From: Craterostigma plantagineum
Lineage: Eukaryota > Streptophyta > Magnoliopsida > Lamiales > Linderniaceae
DNA: 64,000 nt
Reading direction: 5' to 3'
Assembly: GCA_027422505.1 (NCBI GenBank)
Contig: JAPQWV010000051.1
Span: 1-64,000 of the forward strand
The notes under the pieces are model-generated. The model searched no databases, was not told where the DNA came from, and saw nothing but the letters and a program-made list of their open reading frames with translations. The translations under genes were made by a program, and so were the position numbers. Below are positions 24,161 to 34,689 of this stretch, in pieces; within the stretch, counting starts at the first letter, position 1, and every line of letters begins with the position of its first letter.

Positions 24161-24501
24161 TAACAAATTTCCAAACAATTATAACAGTTTGCGCTGAAAA
24201 AGAACAGTTCCTTTCATTTGGATAACAACTGTCTTGTATTGAGTATCATATGGTGTCTATTTAGTAACAAATAATGTAGCAGAAGTAACAAATCATTCAA
24301 AAATAATACCGCTTCCTGCAATAACACATTAACATGATGTTGCAAGAAGTGGTATTATTTTTGAATGATGTGTTACTTCTGCGGCATTATTTGTTACTAA
24401 ATAGACACCATATGATACTCAATACAAGACTGTTGTTATCCAAATGAAATGAAGTGTTCTTTTTCAGCGCAGAACTGTTATAATTGTTTGGAAACTTGTT
24501 A
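24161..24501. mobile_element. 341-bp foldback (inverted-repeat) element
   Basis: Two arms of about 160 bases (24161-24321 and 24339-24501) are inverted copies of each other with few mismatches. For example TAACAAATTTCCAAACAATT on the left pairs with AATTGTTTGGAAACTTGTTA on the right. The loop is only about 17 bases. No coding capacity. The structure fits a foldback MITE or a young hairpin (siRNA/miRNA-like) locus. No clear target duplication was found. Confidence 0.75.
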
Positions 24502-25763
24502 TCGAATAATTTAGGTATCAGGCGTAAATTTGGCATGTCAGGGTTAAATATGTCTTTTCGCGTCAGTTTAGGGTCTGACCTCTGAATTTTTCGAAAAATG
24601 GGTCTTTAATCTTAAAGAAAAATATGATGGGGCCTGAACCCAAACACAAACTACTAAATAGAGCCTGAAGTCTAATTAACCCTTAGTCTAATGATGAAAT
24701 TTCAAATGAATTGACTATTAATGCTTTCACCAAAGTCAAGCATATCCTCACTAAGTCCACAGTCACCACCACACAGATTGACCATCTTGCTATATAAATA
24801 TTATTTTCTATTACGATTATTCTCATTCCAAAATGGTAGTATATGAAGGGTCAAAGTTAATGATGATTTTCACACATTAGAAATGCCAAAAAGAATGGAG
24901 CTTTTTGGAAGTCAATTCTGGCACGAAACCACCCTTCAAGTAGTATTCTTCTAACACGAAATCTCACAAAGGATTCCATCCCAACAATGTTAAATAGTCA
25001 AGTATTCTTTCTTTTTCTTTCCAAATGGTGATTAAAAAATCAGGTAACGATTATAAAAATCAATAAAACGCGTTAATAAGTTCTACTTTGACAGGTTTAA
25101 TTTATCTGATTTAATCTAATCTAAGGTATTTCCAAAAATCTAATTTGGTAATAATCCCCAATCAAAAAAGGAAAAAATAATCAACCCCATAAAATTGAAT
25201 TTGACCTAGTCTTCAGCTTCTTTGATTCAACTAAACTCTAGAAACAACCTAAAAGATTAAATCCCAGAAGAAATTTTTACACACGGGCAAAAATTCACTA
25301 AAAAACCTCAAAAAAAAAGAATTATCAATCAAGCCCAAATTTGATCATATCAACACAACCTACAGTTTCAGGCATAAATTCCACACAAAAGAAAGACATC
25401 ATCTGATTAATCTTTGTTCACTCAAAAGATGACTGATGCATACCTGAGTTTATTCGTCGTCTAACGTTACCTTTTGTTTTTCTCTCTCATTCTTGAAAAT
25501 CGTCTTCGAAAAAAGAAATGAATATCTCAGGAGAAATATTTAAAATGCATAGCTCGTTCTTCGATGAGGCATTGATCGAGCTTGTCCCTGTTCTTGCACC
25601 TTCACATCGAGATTTCTCAGTACTTAGGTGGCGAGAACTTACAATTGTAGATTAGCATCCCTGTTCTTGCTTCAATGGTTCGAACATCATTGGCTAGAAA
25701 CAAATTAAAGAAACTGAGTAGTCATTTCCTCCTTAAGGATTATAGTTTGTTCATTCAAATGAT
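24502..25763. other. AT-rich spacer downstream of the DUF3755 gene, nothing recognised
   Basis: About 1.25 kb without a credible coding region. The 200 bases nearest 25764 should include the 3' UTR of the minus-strand DUF3755 gene. No repeats longer than a few bases were seen. Confidence 0.4.
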
Positions 25764-28077
25764 TCAGGACAAGATATACAAAAGAATGTTCCTCTGTAAT
25801 ATGGAAGACCCAAATATCTTTAAGTGGGGAAAATAACTAACCTGAGATGAACGAGGAAATAAGCAATTTGCAAGTTCATCATTCAAGAATACGGGCAGTG
25901 GAGGCATAAGGTTCATGATCCCGGGGGCGTTTTTCATGCTGTGGGCAAAACGAATATAAATAATAATCGTAATGAAAAATGGTTTTCGCATGAAAAAAAA
26001 TAGCGTTTCGAAGAACATACTCGTCGAGAATTGTATTTAAATTGTTCCTTGAACGCAGAAAGAGGTCAATGTTCTGCAGAAGCTGCGAAGGGAGTTTCAA
26101 GATTGTCAGATGCAATGTAGCATTGTACCAAGATGTGTAATAAAATAAAGACGGTCACGGTCATAGCTTGCTCGTTTTTCACTTTGATTTTTGCGAATTA
26201 CATTATCATCCATCAAAGAAAAGAAATTTAGAAGCAAGAGTTTATGTCAATGCTAAAGAAAAGTGCCGGCCTTTACCTTAAGAGTTGAATGATTTGCAGA
26301 AATCTGACCAAGAATCTGATTGTTTTCATCCAAAAGATGGCGGGATGTTCCACTCAGTACTGAATTTGTTTCTTAAAAAAAAAATACAAAAGTAGAAGGA
26401 TGTCTTGAAATGGATAAACACGGCAACAAGATTTTGGGTTCATATCTTATGAGAGCAGAGTATTTTTGGTCTATCAAAAAGCCAAAAATGAGAGCAAAAA
26501 TAGGGATATTAGTAACATTTTATAGTAACATTTTACGGATACATAGAGAATAAAAATTATCAAAATAACAAACGGGACAAAACTCCCGAAAGCATAGAGT
26601 TACCATGATCGTGAATCGTGATGTTTTTGAGTTAAAGAATGCGGAACCAAAGGCATAGATAAAGGCAAAGACATGTACTTGAGAGATGAATCCACGAATT
26701 TGTCCTAAGGAAAAAAAAAGAAGAAAGAAAGAAAAATTAACTTCATCCCTGAAATTCTGTAACCAACAAAAACAATAATATTGAAAAAAGGGTCACCTGT
26801 CGATCCTTGGCTTTCCTCGCAGAACTTAAATCTTCTTGTTTTCTTCGTTTTCTCTGACGTACAAGAAGATGGATTAAAATCAATAACCCCACAACATGAT
26901 CCCAAATCCTTCTAATTGCTCAGATAAATTGCAAATTAAGATCCAAAACATTATAATTAAATTACAAAAAAGAATAACTATCTTTCAGGTTTATTTACTT
27001 ACCGACATCCATCTACATCGAAGTGCAACATCTCGGACAGTTTTGTGACGAAGTGGAGCCGCAATCTTGATGTATCTCATAAAATTAGGCTCATTTGCGT
27101 ATCTACATATCATATTATCTCATAAAATTAGGCTCATTTGCGTATCTACATATCATAGTAAAAGTCAGGCAGTTAGTTAATTTCTTGTGTGTACTTCAAT
27201 GGTCAAAGGCGACAACAACAAAAGAAAGACAAAAACAGATCAGATTACACCATTAGTATAAAATAAGAAAGACGCCAGCACGACGAATACAGAAAAATAC
27301 CAGACGTTTAAGAAGCGACAAACAAACCATCGAACACCATTGAAGTTTGAGAATAAAAAACTGATCTTGGAAGCATTGTAATGAAAATATACTCATAAAG
27401 AACGAATCGTACACTAATAGATGCACAAGCAAAGTGATAATCTCAAACTATTTCCACCCCTGCCCGCCACATACATGCATACTAAACTGGACCGAACGCG
27501 GTGTAAATGATCTGTGATCTATCATTATCACTAGCAAAACTCACTGCTTGCATGATTGTACTTTCATCTACCATTTTCCCTTTTACCCACTAAGTGAAAA
27601 CATGACCACTCAAGGCCATAAATTCCCCTTACCCAATCACCTAAGAGCGCTACATCCATCAGCGATGACAATACACGAATGCCCACCTTGTTGTACGTCA
27701 GGCAGCAAGTGCTGTACTTAACGTTCTCTCCCAGTTGCAACGAAATTTGCAATTTTTTTCCTTCCAAAATTTTCGGAAGAAAAAGGAATACCCAATCAGG
27801 AAAGAGATACCTACTTGGCAAGACCCTCGTCCAGCTTGTACTGTTCTTCAGCCGACCACTCAACGGCCAAATCAGCGTCGTGCTTCAGCCCATGGCTCGT
27901 CTGCGGAGAACCCAAAGGACTCAAATTCACGCTACCCACATGGGTATTGTAGTAATAAGCTATAGAAATCACTTCGCTGCCGCTCGAAATTGCATTGTTA
28001 TTGCTCATGGGGTTCGACGCCAGGCCCGGCGGATGGCCGCGGTGGCTGTAAAACCCTGCGCTTGATTCTCCGGCCAT
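25764..28077 (-). CDS. DUF3755/SANT-like nuclear protein of unknown function
   Basis: Member of a plant family with a Myb/SANT-like domain followed by a conserved C-terminal DUF3755 region; function not known to me. Exons: 27815-28077 (start MAGESSAGFYSHRGHPPG), 27003-27102, 26797-26853, 26604-26704, about 26277-26371 (or from 26359), 26021-26082, 25842-25938, 25764-25793. Hallmarks: LAVEWSAEEQYKLDEGLAKY and MRYIKIAAPLRHKTVRDV with ALRCRWMS (SANT-like), RKRRKQEDL, then HLLDENNQILGQISANHS, NIDLFLRSRNNLNTILD and GIMNLMPPLPVFLNDELAN. All phases fit except between exons 4 and 5, where one base too many (or two too few) is present near an A-run at about 26620. The last exon, only 30 nt, is the least certain part. 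Confidence 0.8.
27074..27159. repeat. 43-bp tandem duplication covering a 3' splice site
   Basis: Positions 27074-27116 and 27117-27159 are near-identical 43-base copies spanning the intron 1/exon 2 border of the DUF3755 gene, so the acceptor ATATGTAG is present twice. Only the copy nearer the exon body (exon start 27102) keeps the frame; use of the first-encountered acceptor gives an early TAA. Confidence 0.85.
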
Positions 28078-28219
28078 ATGTTTCAGTGATGGATGATATA
28101 TTGTATTGAAAGAAAATTTGGAGCTTTGAGGTTTGATTCTGCGATGAACAACATTTGGGCGTTTGAAAGGGCAAACGGAATTTTTTTTCTGCTTACGGTG
28201 ATTAGTGAGTGAGCGAGTG

Positions 28220-28763
28220 TAGGCTTGTCAAGGGGCGGGGATTCCCCGTCCCCGCGGGGATCCGCCCTGAACGGAGCGGGGAATCCCCGAATTTTAATCC
28301 CCGCGAGGTGGGGATGGGGAATTTTTTGTCCCCGTAGGCGGGGACGGGGCGGGGACGGGGATCATAGTCCCCGCCCCGCGGGGATCCTCGCTCCGTCCCC
28401 GCCATTAATATTATTTAAATATAATATTTTATAACTTAAACTAATATCTAAATAATATTTTTTATACATAGTTTATATAATTATAGTTTAAAATAATATT
28501 CTTTACTCTTTATTTTATAATTATAATATAAATAGTATTTAAAATATAGTATAAATATTCCAATTTATATTTTAATGAAAATACAATTTTTTTAAAAAAA
28601 ATCGTGGGGACGGGGAATCCCCGCGGGGGCGGGGACCCGACGGGGATGGGGATGGGGACGAATTTTTCCCCGTTAAGTTCGCGGGGACGGGGATGGGGAT
28701 TCCCCGTCAACGCGGGGACGGGGATGGGACCTAATCCCCGGCCCCGCCCCGTTGACATCCCTA
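28220..28763. mobile_element. 544-bp hAT-type MITE with G/C-block ends
   Basis: It is flanked by a perfect 8-bp duplication AGCGAGTG (28212-28219 and 28764-28771), typical of hAT insertions. Ends: TAGGCTTGTCAAGGGGCGGG on the left; the right end reads inward as TAGGGATGTCAACGGGGCGG. Subterminal parts are arrays of GGGGACGGGGAT/CCCCGT; the core (about 28405-28600) is nearly pure AT. No transposase. It sits about 140 bases before the ATG of the DUF3755 gene, hence in its leader or core promoter. Confidence 0.85.
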
Positions 28764-29095
28764 AGCGAGTGCTGTGATTATGTACTTAATTAAAAAAAAA
28801 GGGGGGATTTTCTTGATTTGTATGGAGAGAGAGAGAGAGAGAGTATGCGCTTTTTGTGATGGACATGAGATTTTTTATAAGTGGTGGTACTGGGGTGGGC
28901 GTGGGGGCGACATTTTGTTTTCTTCACCTATATTTATCATGATATGAGATATCTTCATGTGAATATAAATTTTAATTGCAATTTGTGGTTTATCCAAATT
29001 CATAAGATCTTTTTGTGGATGACGTCTTAATTTTCGTAGCATTTAACACATCTATACTATCTATACTTATATTATATTAAGGGTAGTTGGTGGTT
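28764..29095. other. Spacer with GA microsatellite between hAT MITE and Copia element
   Basis: This is probably the displaced distal promoter of the minus-strand DUF3755 gene. It contains a GA dinucleotide run near 28824-28842 and a G-rich stretch near 28890-28910. No coding region. Confidence 0.4.
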
Positions 29096-29100
29096 ATTAA

Positions 29101-29565
29101 TGTCGGCAATGTGAACAAAAGGAAAGAAGAATTTCCAAAAGATAAGGCCACGTATTTTGAATGATAAGAATTCATTAAAATAATCAATAGTGATATAAGC
29201 AATGACATGTAATACATTGTCATTTTCCTCTTTGGTTTGCCTATATAAAGGCAACGATCGAGGCAATGAAAAACACACAAAAACCAAAGCAATAGAAAGA
29301 GAAATAAGAGAGAGAGAGAGAGAAATAGAGGGTAGAAAAATAGAGGGTTTGTTCGGTATTTGCTCCGACTATAAAGAGAGATAGTGAGTGTTTTCTCCTT
29401 TATATATTGAGAGGTTGTAACCCCTGTTTTTACCCCAGTAATAAATCTCTACCTCGCCCGTGGTTTTTTACCCCAAGTTAAAAAGGGGTTTTTCCACGTA
29501 AATTCTCGTGTTCCATTTATCCTCACAATTATTTCCAATTTCGTTACGCTGTCCATTTCGCAACA
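29101..29565 (+). repeat. 5' LTR of intact Copia
   Basis: 465 bases, TG...CA ends, with a TATA box near 29241-29250 and a GA-rich leader. It is followed after two bases by the tRNA-Met primer-binding site. Confidence 0.96.
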
Positions 29566-29895
29566 AGTGGTATCAGAGCCAGCCCTGATAGATATTCCAA
29601 TTATGCTCTGTGGTTGCAGCTTTGTCTGATCTTCCACATCAGAAAGGATATCGAAAAGGTTTATCGTTACGGAAGAGTTTTTTGGCAAGTCGTGGTAATA
29701 GACTGTGTAAGTAAGTTCTGTCTAGGTGGCTGGTGCCAAGCGGGACACATAGTGACCCCACCAGATCTCATCTGGGAATTTACTTAGAAGGGTAATTTTG
29801 TCTTGAAAGCTGGTCGCTACCCTTTCTGCAAATTATCTGATCAGTACTATTTGGCTGGACTGTCGAATTTCTCCGACGATAGCGACGTGGGAAAA

Positions 29896-32800
29896 ATGGC
29901 AGCTAAAAATGAAATTGAGAAATTCAATGGGAGAAACTACTCACTGTGGAAAATGAGGATAAAGGCAATTTTACTCAAAGAAAATTGTCTGGAGGCGCTC
30001 ACTGGCAGACCAACAACTATTGTTAGTGATGCCAAATGGAGGAAGATAGACGGGAGAGCCATCGCCAATATTCATCTGACATTAGCAGATGATATATTAT
30101 CAAGCGTCGAAGAGAAAACCAGTGCGAAAGAAATTTGGGACCATCTTGAGAAGTTGTATCAAGTCAAGTCACTCCACAGCCGAATTTTCCTGAAAAGAAA
30201 ATTATACCATCTACGAATGGAAGAATCTTCTTCAGTGACTGAGCACATCAATAAGTTGAATACTCTGTTCTCTCAACTTAAAGACTTGGACTACAAAATA
30301 GAGCCAAGTGAACGTGCCGAGCTTCTACTACAAAGCCTGCCAGACTCCTACGATCAACTTGTCATCAATCTGAGCAACAACCAAGCTACGGGAAAACTTA
30401 TGTTCGATAATATTGCAGCTGCGGTTCTCGAAGAAGAAAGTCGGCGCAATAACAAAGAAGACAAGTTGATAATATCCCAACAGGCAGAAGCATTGGCAGT
30501 GACGAGGGCAAGATCAGGAGCACGTGGTCCAAACATGAGCCGAAAACGGACAAGACCCGGAGAGTCTGGTCCAAGTGGGAGTCAAAAACGGCAAAGCCTT
30601 GTTACTAAAATTAAGAAGGCGATAAAATGTTACCACTGTGGCAAGAAAGGTCATCTGAAGAAAGATTGTTGGGCTCTAAACAAGAATCCCAATGCCCAAG
30701 GAAATGTCGCCAACACTACCAACGATGGAATTGCCTTGGTGTGTGAAGCCGCAACCACTATCGCTGAAAATGGAAGATTCAATGACGTGTGGCTCATGGA
30801 CTCTGCAGCTACTTTTCACATGACCTCTCGAAGGGAATGGTTTCACCAATACGAGCCAACCTTTGGAGGGTATGTCTACAGCTGCAATGACCAAGCGCTG
30901 AAGATTGTCGGGGTGGGTACGATTCAAATAAAGATGTACGACGGCACTGTGCGTACCATCCATGCCGTGCGACATGTGGAGGGCTTGAAGAAAAATCTTT
31001 TGTCCGTGGGGCAACTTGATGATCTTAGTTTCAAAATTGAATTGGAAAACAAGATCATGAAGGTTTCCAAAGGAGCGCTAGTGGTGATGAAGGGAGAAAA
31101 GATAGCTGCAAATCTATACATGCTAAAGGGAGAGACTCTGCAAGAAGGGCAGGCATCCGTTGCCACGACAAGTTCAAATGAAAAGTCTACGATGACTTGG
31201 CACAAGAAACTTGGTCATATGTCTGAACAAGGCATGAAAATTCTTGCGCAAAAGAATCTACTTCCTGGTCTCACGACAGTGACGCTACCATTCTGTGAGC
31301 ATTGTATTGTGAGCAAGCAGCATCGCCTGAAGTTCTCCACTTCAAATTCTAGAAGCAAAGAAACTCTAGAATTGATCCACTCTGACGTATGGCAAGCACC
31401 GATTTCATCACTGGGAGGAGCCAACTACTTCGTATCATTCATAGACGACTACTCCAGGAGATGCTGGGTGTATCCAATCAAGAAGAAGGACGAAGTGTTT
31501 CCTATCTTCAAAACATACAAGGCGCGAGTTGAACTTGAAACCGGCAGAAAAATCAAGTGTCTCCGGTCAGATAATGGAGGAGAATATATTGGCAAAGAAT
31601 TCACTGAATTCTGCAAAGGTGCGGGCATCAGAAGACAGTTCACCACGGCGTACACTCCACAACAGAATGGAGTGGCAGAGCGGTTGAATAGGACCCTGTT
31701 GGAAAGAACAAGGGCTATGTTGAGAACTGCGGGCCTGGAAAAGAAGTTCTGGGCAGAAGCGGTCTGTACTGCCTGTTATGTGGTGAATCGGGCCCCATCT
31801 ACTGCTATAGAGATGCGGACACCGATGGAAATGTGGACTGGTGCACCTACAGACTATTCAAACCTCCATATATTTGGAAGTTCAACGTACGCGATGTACC
31901 ACAATCAAGAAACGACAAAGTTGGATCCAAAGTCCAGGAAATGTTTGTTCTTGGGGTACGCTGAAGGAGTAAAGGGGTATCGCTTGTGGGATCTCACTGA
32001 CCACAAAGTGATTATCAGCAGAGATGTTATCTTCTTGGAGGATAGCGATCAAGAGCAAGTCGAAAATGATAGCAGTTCAAAAGGCGTGACAAAGACTACA
32101 CCGGTGAAAAGAAAATTGGAGCAATATAATTCTTCTGAAGCTGAACCGGCGCACGAAGAGCTCAACCCAGTCGAATCTGAAGTACCGGATCTCTGGCGGT
32201 CATCACGCGAGCGTAGGCCGCCAAGTTGGCACTCAGATTATGAGATAGAGAGCAATCTTGCATACTGTTTTCTAACGGAGGATGGAGAGCCAACCACTTT
32301 CCAAGAAGCACTGAATAATTCAGATGCGAGTCAGTGGATTTCAGCGATGCAAGAGGAAATGGAAGCTCTCTATAAAAATAAGACATGGGAGTTGGTGCCA
32401 TTACCGCAAGGAAGGAAACCCATTGGCAACAAATGGGTGTACAAAATCAAGCGGAATGGTGATGACCAGGTAGAGCGCTACCGTGCTAGACTGGTTGTAA
32501 AGGGATATGCTCAGAAAGAAGGGATTGACTTCAACGAAATTTTCTCACCGGTGGTTCGACTTACAACAGTCAGGGTGGTCTTATCAATGTGTGCTACATT
32601 CGACTTGCATCTTGAGCAGCTAGACGTTAAAACGGCCTTTCTCCATGGTGACCTGGATGAAGAAATATATATGCTTCAACCAGAAGGTTTCGAGGAACAA
32701 GGAAAAGAAGATCTGGTTTGCAGATTGATCAAATCTCTCTACGGGCTCAAACAAGCACCTCGATGCTGGTATAAGAGATTTGATTCCTTCATAATGAGTC

Positions 32801-33849
32801 TTGGCTACAACAGGCTATATTCAGATCCTTGTGCGTATTTCAAGAGATTTGGCGATGACGATTTCATCATGTTGCTGTTGTACGTCGACGATATGCTGGT
32901 AGCAGGACCCAACAAAGGTCGTATCGCCGACTTAAAGACTCAACTGGCCAGTGAATTTGAAATGAAGGACTTGGGACCGGCAAACAAAATCCTTGGCGTG
33001 CAAATATCTCGAGATAGAAGCAAGCGGAAGATTTGGCTTTCCCAGAAGAATTATTTGAAGAAAATCTTGCGGAGGTTCAACATGCAAGACAGTAAGCCAA
33101 TATCTACTCCTCTTGCTACTAATTTCAAGCTATCATCCGAGATGTGTCCTTCTGATGAAGACGAGAGGATAGAGATGTCTCGACTGCCATATGCATCGGC
33201 GGTAGGAAGTCTAATGTTCGCAATGATCTGTACCAGACCAGACATTGCCCATGCAGTGGGAGTTGTTAGTCGGTACATGTCCAACCCTGGCCGGGAGCAC
33301 TGGAGTGCTGTGAAGAGGATTCTCAGATATATCAAGGGAACCTTGGATCTTGCCTTATGTTACGGAGGTACAGATTTTACTGTCCATGGTTTTGTTGATG
33401 CAGATTATGCAGGTGAACTTGATAAAAGCAGATCCACAACCGGATATGTGTTTAATCTTGCTGGCGGTGCTGTAAGCTGGGTTTCAAAACTGCAGTCCAT
33501 TGTTGTAACGTCAACAACGGAAGCAGAATATGTCGCAGCTACGCAAGCCAGTAAAGAGGCAATATGGTTGAAGATGTTGCTGGAAGAACTCGGCCACAAA
33601 CAGGAGAATATTGTTCTCTATTGTGATAGCCAGAGTGCATTGCATCTTGCAAGGAATCCAGCATATCATTCAAGAACCAAACACATCCGGGTCCAATACC
33701 ACTTTGTTCGTGAGCAAGTGGAAGAGGGGACTGTGGACATGCAAAAAGTTCACACTGCGGATAATCTAGCAGACTACATGACCAAAGCAATTCCTGCGGA
33801 CAAGTTTATATGGTGTCGTTCCTCATGTGGATTGACAGAATCTAAGTAA
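29896..33849 (+). CDS. Copia gag-pol polyprotein (GAG, protease, integrase, RT, RNase H)
   Basis: 1317 aa from the first in-frame ATG (29896, MAAKNEIEKFNG). Order: UBN2-type GAG; zinc knuckle CYHCGKKGHLKKDC (about residue 245); aspartic protease WLMDSAATFH (about 298); integrase HHCC zinc finger (about 435-475) and D,D-E core (HSDVW, DNGGEY, NGVAERLNR); reverse transcriptase with KTAFLHGDLDEEIYM and the catalytic YVDDM (about 996); RNase H with DADYAGELDKSRSTTGY and TTEAEYVA. No frameshift or stop. Length and order match Tnt1-type elements. The upstream in-frame extension to 29803 has no ATG and is not used. Confidence 0.96.
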   Translation: MAAKNEIEKFNGRNYSLWKMRIKAILLKENCLEALTGRPTTIVSDAKWRKIDGRAIANIHLTLADDILSSVEEKTSAKEIWDHLEKLYQVKSLHSRIFLKRKLYHLRMEESSSVTEHINKLNTLFSQLKDLDYKIEPSERAELLLQSLPDSYDQLVINLSNNQATGKLMFDNIAAAVLEEESRRNNKEDKLIISQQAEALAVTRARSGARGPNMSRKRTRPGESGPSGSQKRQSLVTKIKKAIKCYHCGKKGHLKKDCWALNKNPNAQGNVANTTNDGIALVCEAATTIAENGRFNDVWLMDSAATFHMTSRREWFHQYEPTFGGYVYSCNDQALKIVGVGTIQIKMYDGTVRTIHAVRHVEGLKKNLLSVGQLDDLSFKIELENKIMKVSKGALVVMKGEKIAANLYMLKGETLQEGQASVATTSSNEKSTMTWHKKLGHMSEQGMKILAQKNLLPGLTTVTLPFCEHCIVSKQHRLKFSTSNSRSKETLELIHSDVWQAPISSLGGANYFVSFIDDYSRRCWVYPIKKKDEVFPIFKTYKARVELETGRKIKCLRSDNGGEYIGKEFTEFCKGAGIRRQFTTAYTPQQNGVAERLNRTLLERTRAMLRTAGLEKKFWAEAVCTACYVVNRAPSTAIEMRTPMEMWTGAPTDYSNLHIFGSSTYAMYHNQETTKLDPKSRKCLFLGYAEGVKGYRLWDLTDHKVIISRDVIFLEDSDQEQVENDSSSKGVTKTTPVKRKLEQYNSSEAEPAHEELNPVESEVPDLWRSSRERRPPSWHSDYEIESNLAYCFLTEDGEPTTFQEALNNSDASQWISAMQEEMEALYKNKTWELVPLPQGRKPIGNKWVYKIKRNGDDQVERYRARLVVKGYAQKEGIDFNEIFSPVVRLTTVRVVLSMCATFDLHLEQLDVKTAFLHGDLDEEIYMLQPEGFEEQGKEDLVCRLIKSLYGLKQAPRCWYKRFDSFIMSLGYNRLYSDPCAYFKRFGDDDFIMLLLYVDDMLVAGPNKGRIADLKTQLASEFEMKDLGPANKILGVQISRDRSKRKIWLSQKNYLKKILRRFNMQDSKPISTPLATNFKLSSEMCPSDEDERIEMSRLPYASAVGSLMFAMICTRPDIAHAVGVVSRYMSNPGREHWSAVKRILRYIKGTLDLALCYGGTDFTVHGFVDADYAGELDKSRSTTGYVFNLAGGAVSWVSKLQSIVVTSTTEAEYVAATQASKEAIWLKMLLEELGHKQENIVLYCDSQSALHLARNPAYHSRTKHIRVQYHFVREQVEEGTVDMQKVHTADNLADYMTKAIPADKFIWCRSSCGLTESK

Positions 33850-33920
33850 CATGGAAAGGCGAGCTACGAGAATGGTGTGAAGATCTGATTGACTTTCAAT
33901 CAAATCTTCAAGTGGGAGAT

Positions 33921-34386
33921 TGTCGGCAATGTGAACAAAAGGAAAGAAGAATTTCCAAAAGATAAGGCCACGTATTTTGAATGATAAGAATTCATTAAAA
34001 TAATCAATAGTGATATAAGCAATGACATGTAATACATTGTCATTTTCCTCTTTGGTTTGCCTATATAAAGGCAACGATCGAGGCAATGAAAAACACACAA
34101 AAACCAAAGCAATAGAAAGAGAAATAAGAGAGAGAGAGAGAGAAATAGAGGGTAGAAAAATAGAGGGTTTGTTCGGTATTTGCTCCGACTATAAAGAGAG
34201 ATAGTGAGTGTTTTCTCCTTTATATATTGAGAGGTTGTAACCCCTGTTTTTACCCCAGTAATAAATCTCTACCTCGCCCGTGGTTTTTTTACCCCAAGTT
34301 AAAAAGGGGTTTTTCCACGTAAATTCTCGTGTTCCATTTATCCTCACAATTATTTCCAATTTCGTTACGCTGTCCATTTCGCAACA
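33921..34386 (+). repeat. 3' LTR of intact Copia
   Basis: 466 bases, identical to the 5' LTR except for one extra T in the T-run near 34283-34290. It is preceded by the polypurine tract and followed by the ATTAA target duplication. Confidence 0.96.
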
Positions 34387-34689
34387 ATTAACTGCTAATT
34401 GGGTCTGTAAAATATTAATAATTTAACATCTGTATATTTAATTTAATTAATTAAATAATTATTAGATTTAACCCCTCAATTTTTACTTATTATACTTATA
34501 CCCCTAATTAATAATTTCCTTATATATATAGACTATATTTCATCTATTAAACATAAATTATAAATTTTAAAACTAAAATTAAACAATATTAAGCGCATGC
34601 ATATAGTGTGCATATAGTACTAATCTTTTTTAAGCATTAAGATCGTTCATATTTCAAACTGTGATCCACTAGATACCTACTCGCATTAA

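Larger units (their letters stand above)
29101..34386 (+). mobile_element. Intact LTR retrotransposon, Copia superfamily (Tnt1/Tork-like)
   Basis: Complete structure: LTRs 29101-29565 and 33921-34386 (both TGTCGG...GCAACA), a perfect 5-bp target duplication ATTAA (29096-29100 and 34387-34391), a primer-binding site TGGTATCAGAGCC (29568-29580) complementary to initiator tRNA-Met, one gag-pol frame, and a polypurine tract AAGTGGGAGA just before the 3' LTR. I see only one difference between the LTRs, an extra T in a T-run, so insertion was very recent. Each LTR has a TATA box (CTATATAAAG). It could be autonomous. Confidence 0.97.
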
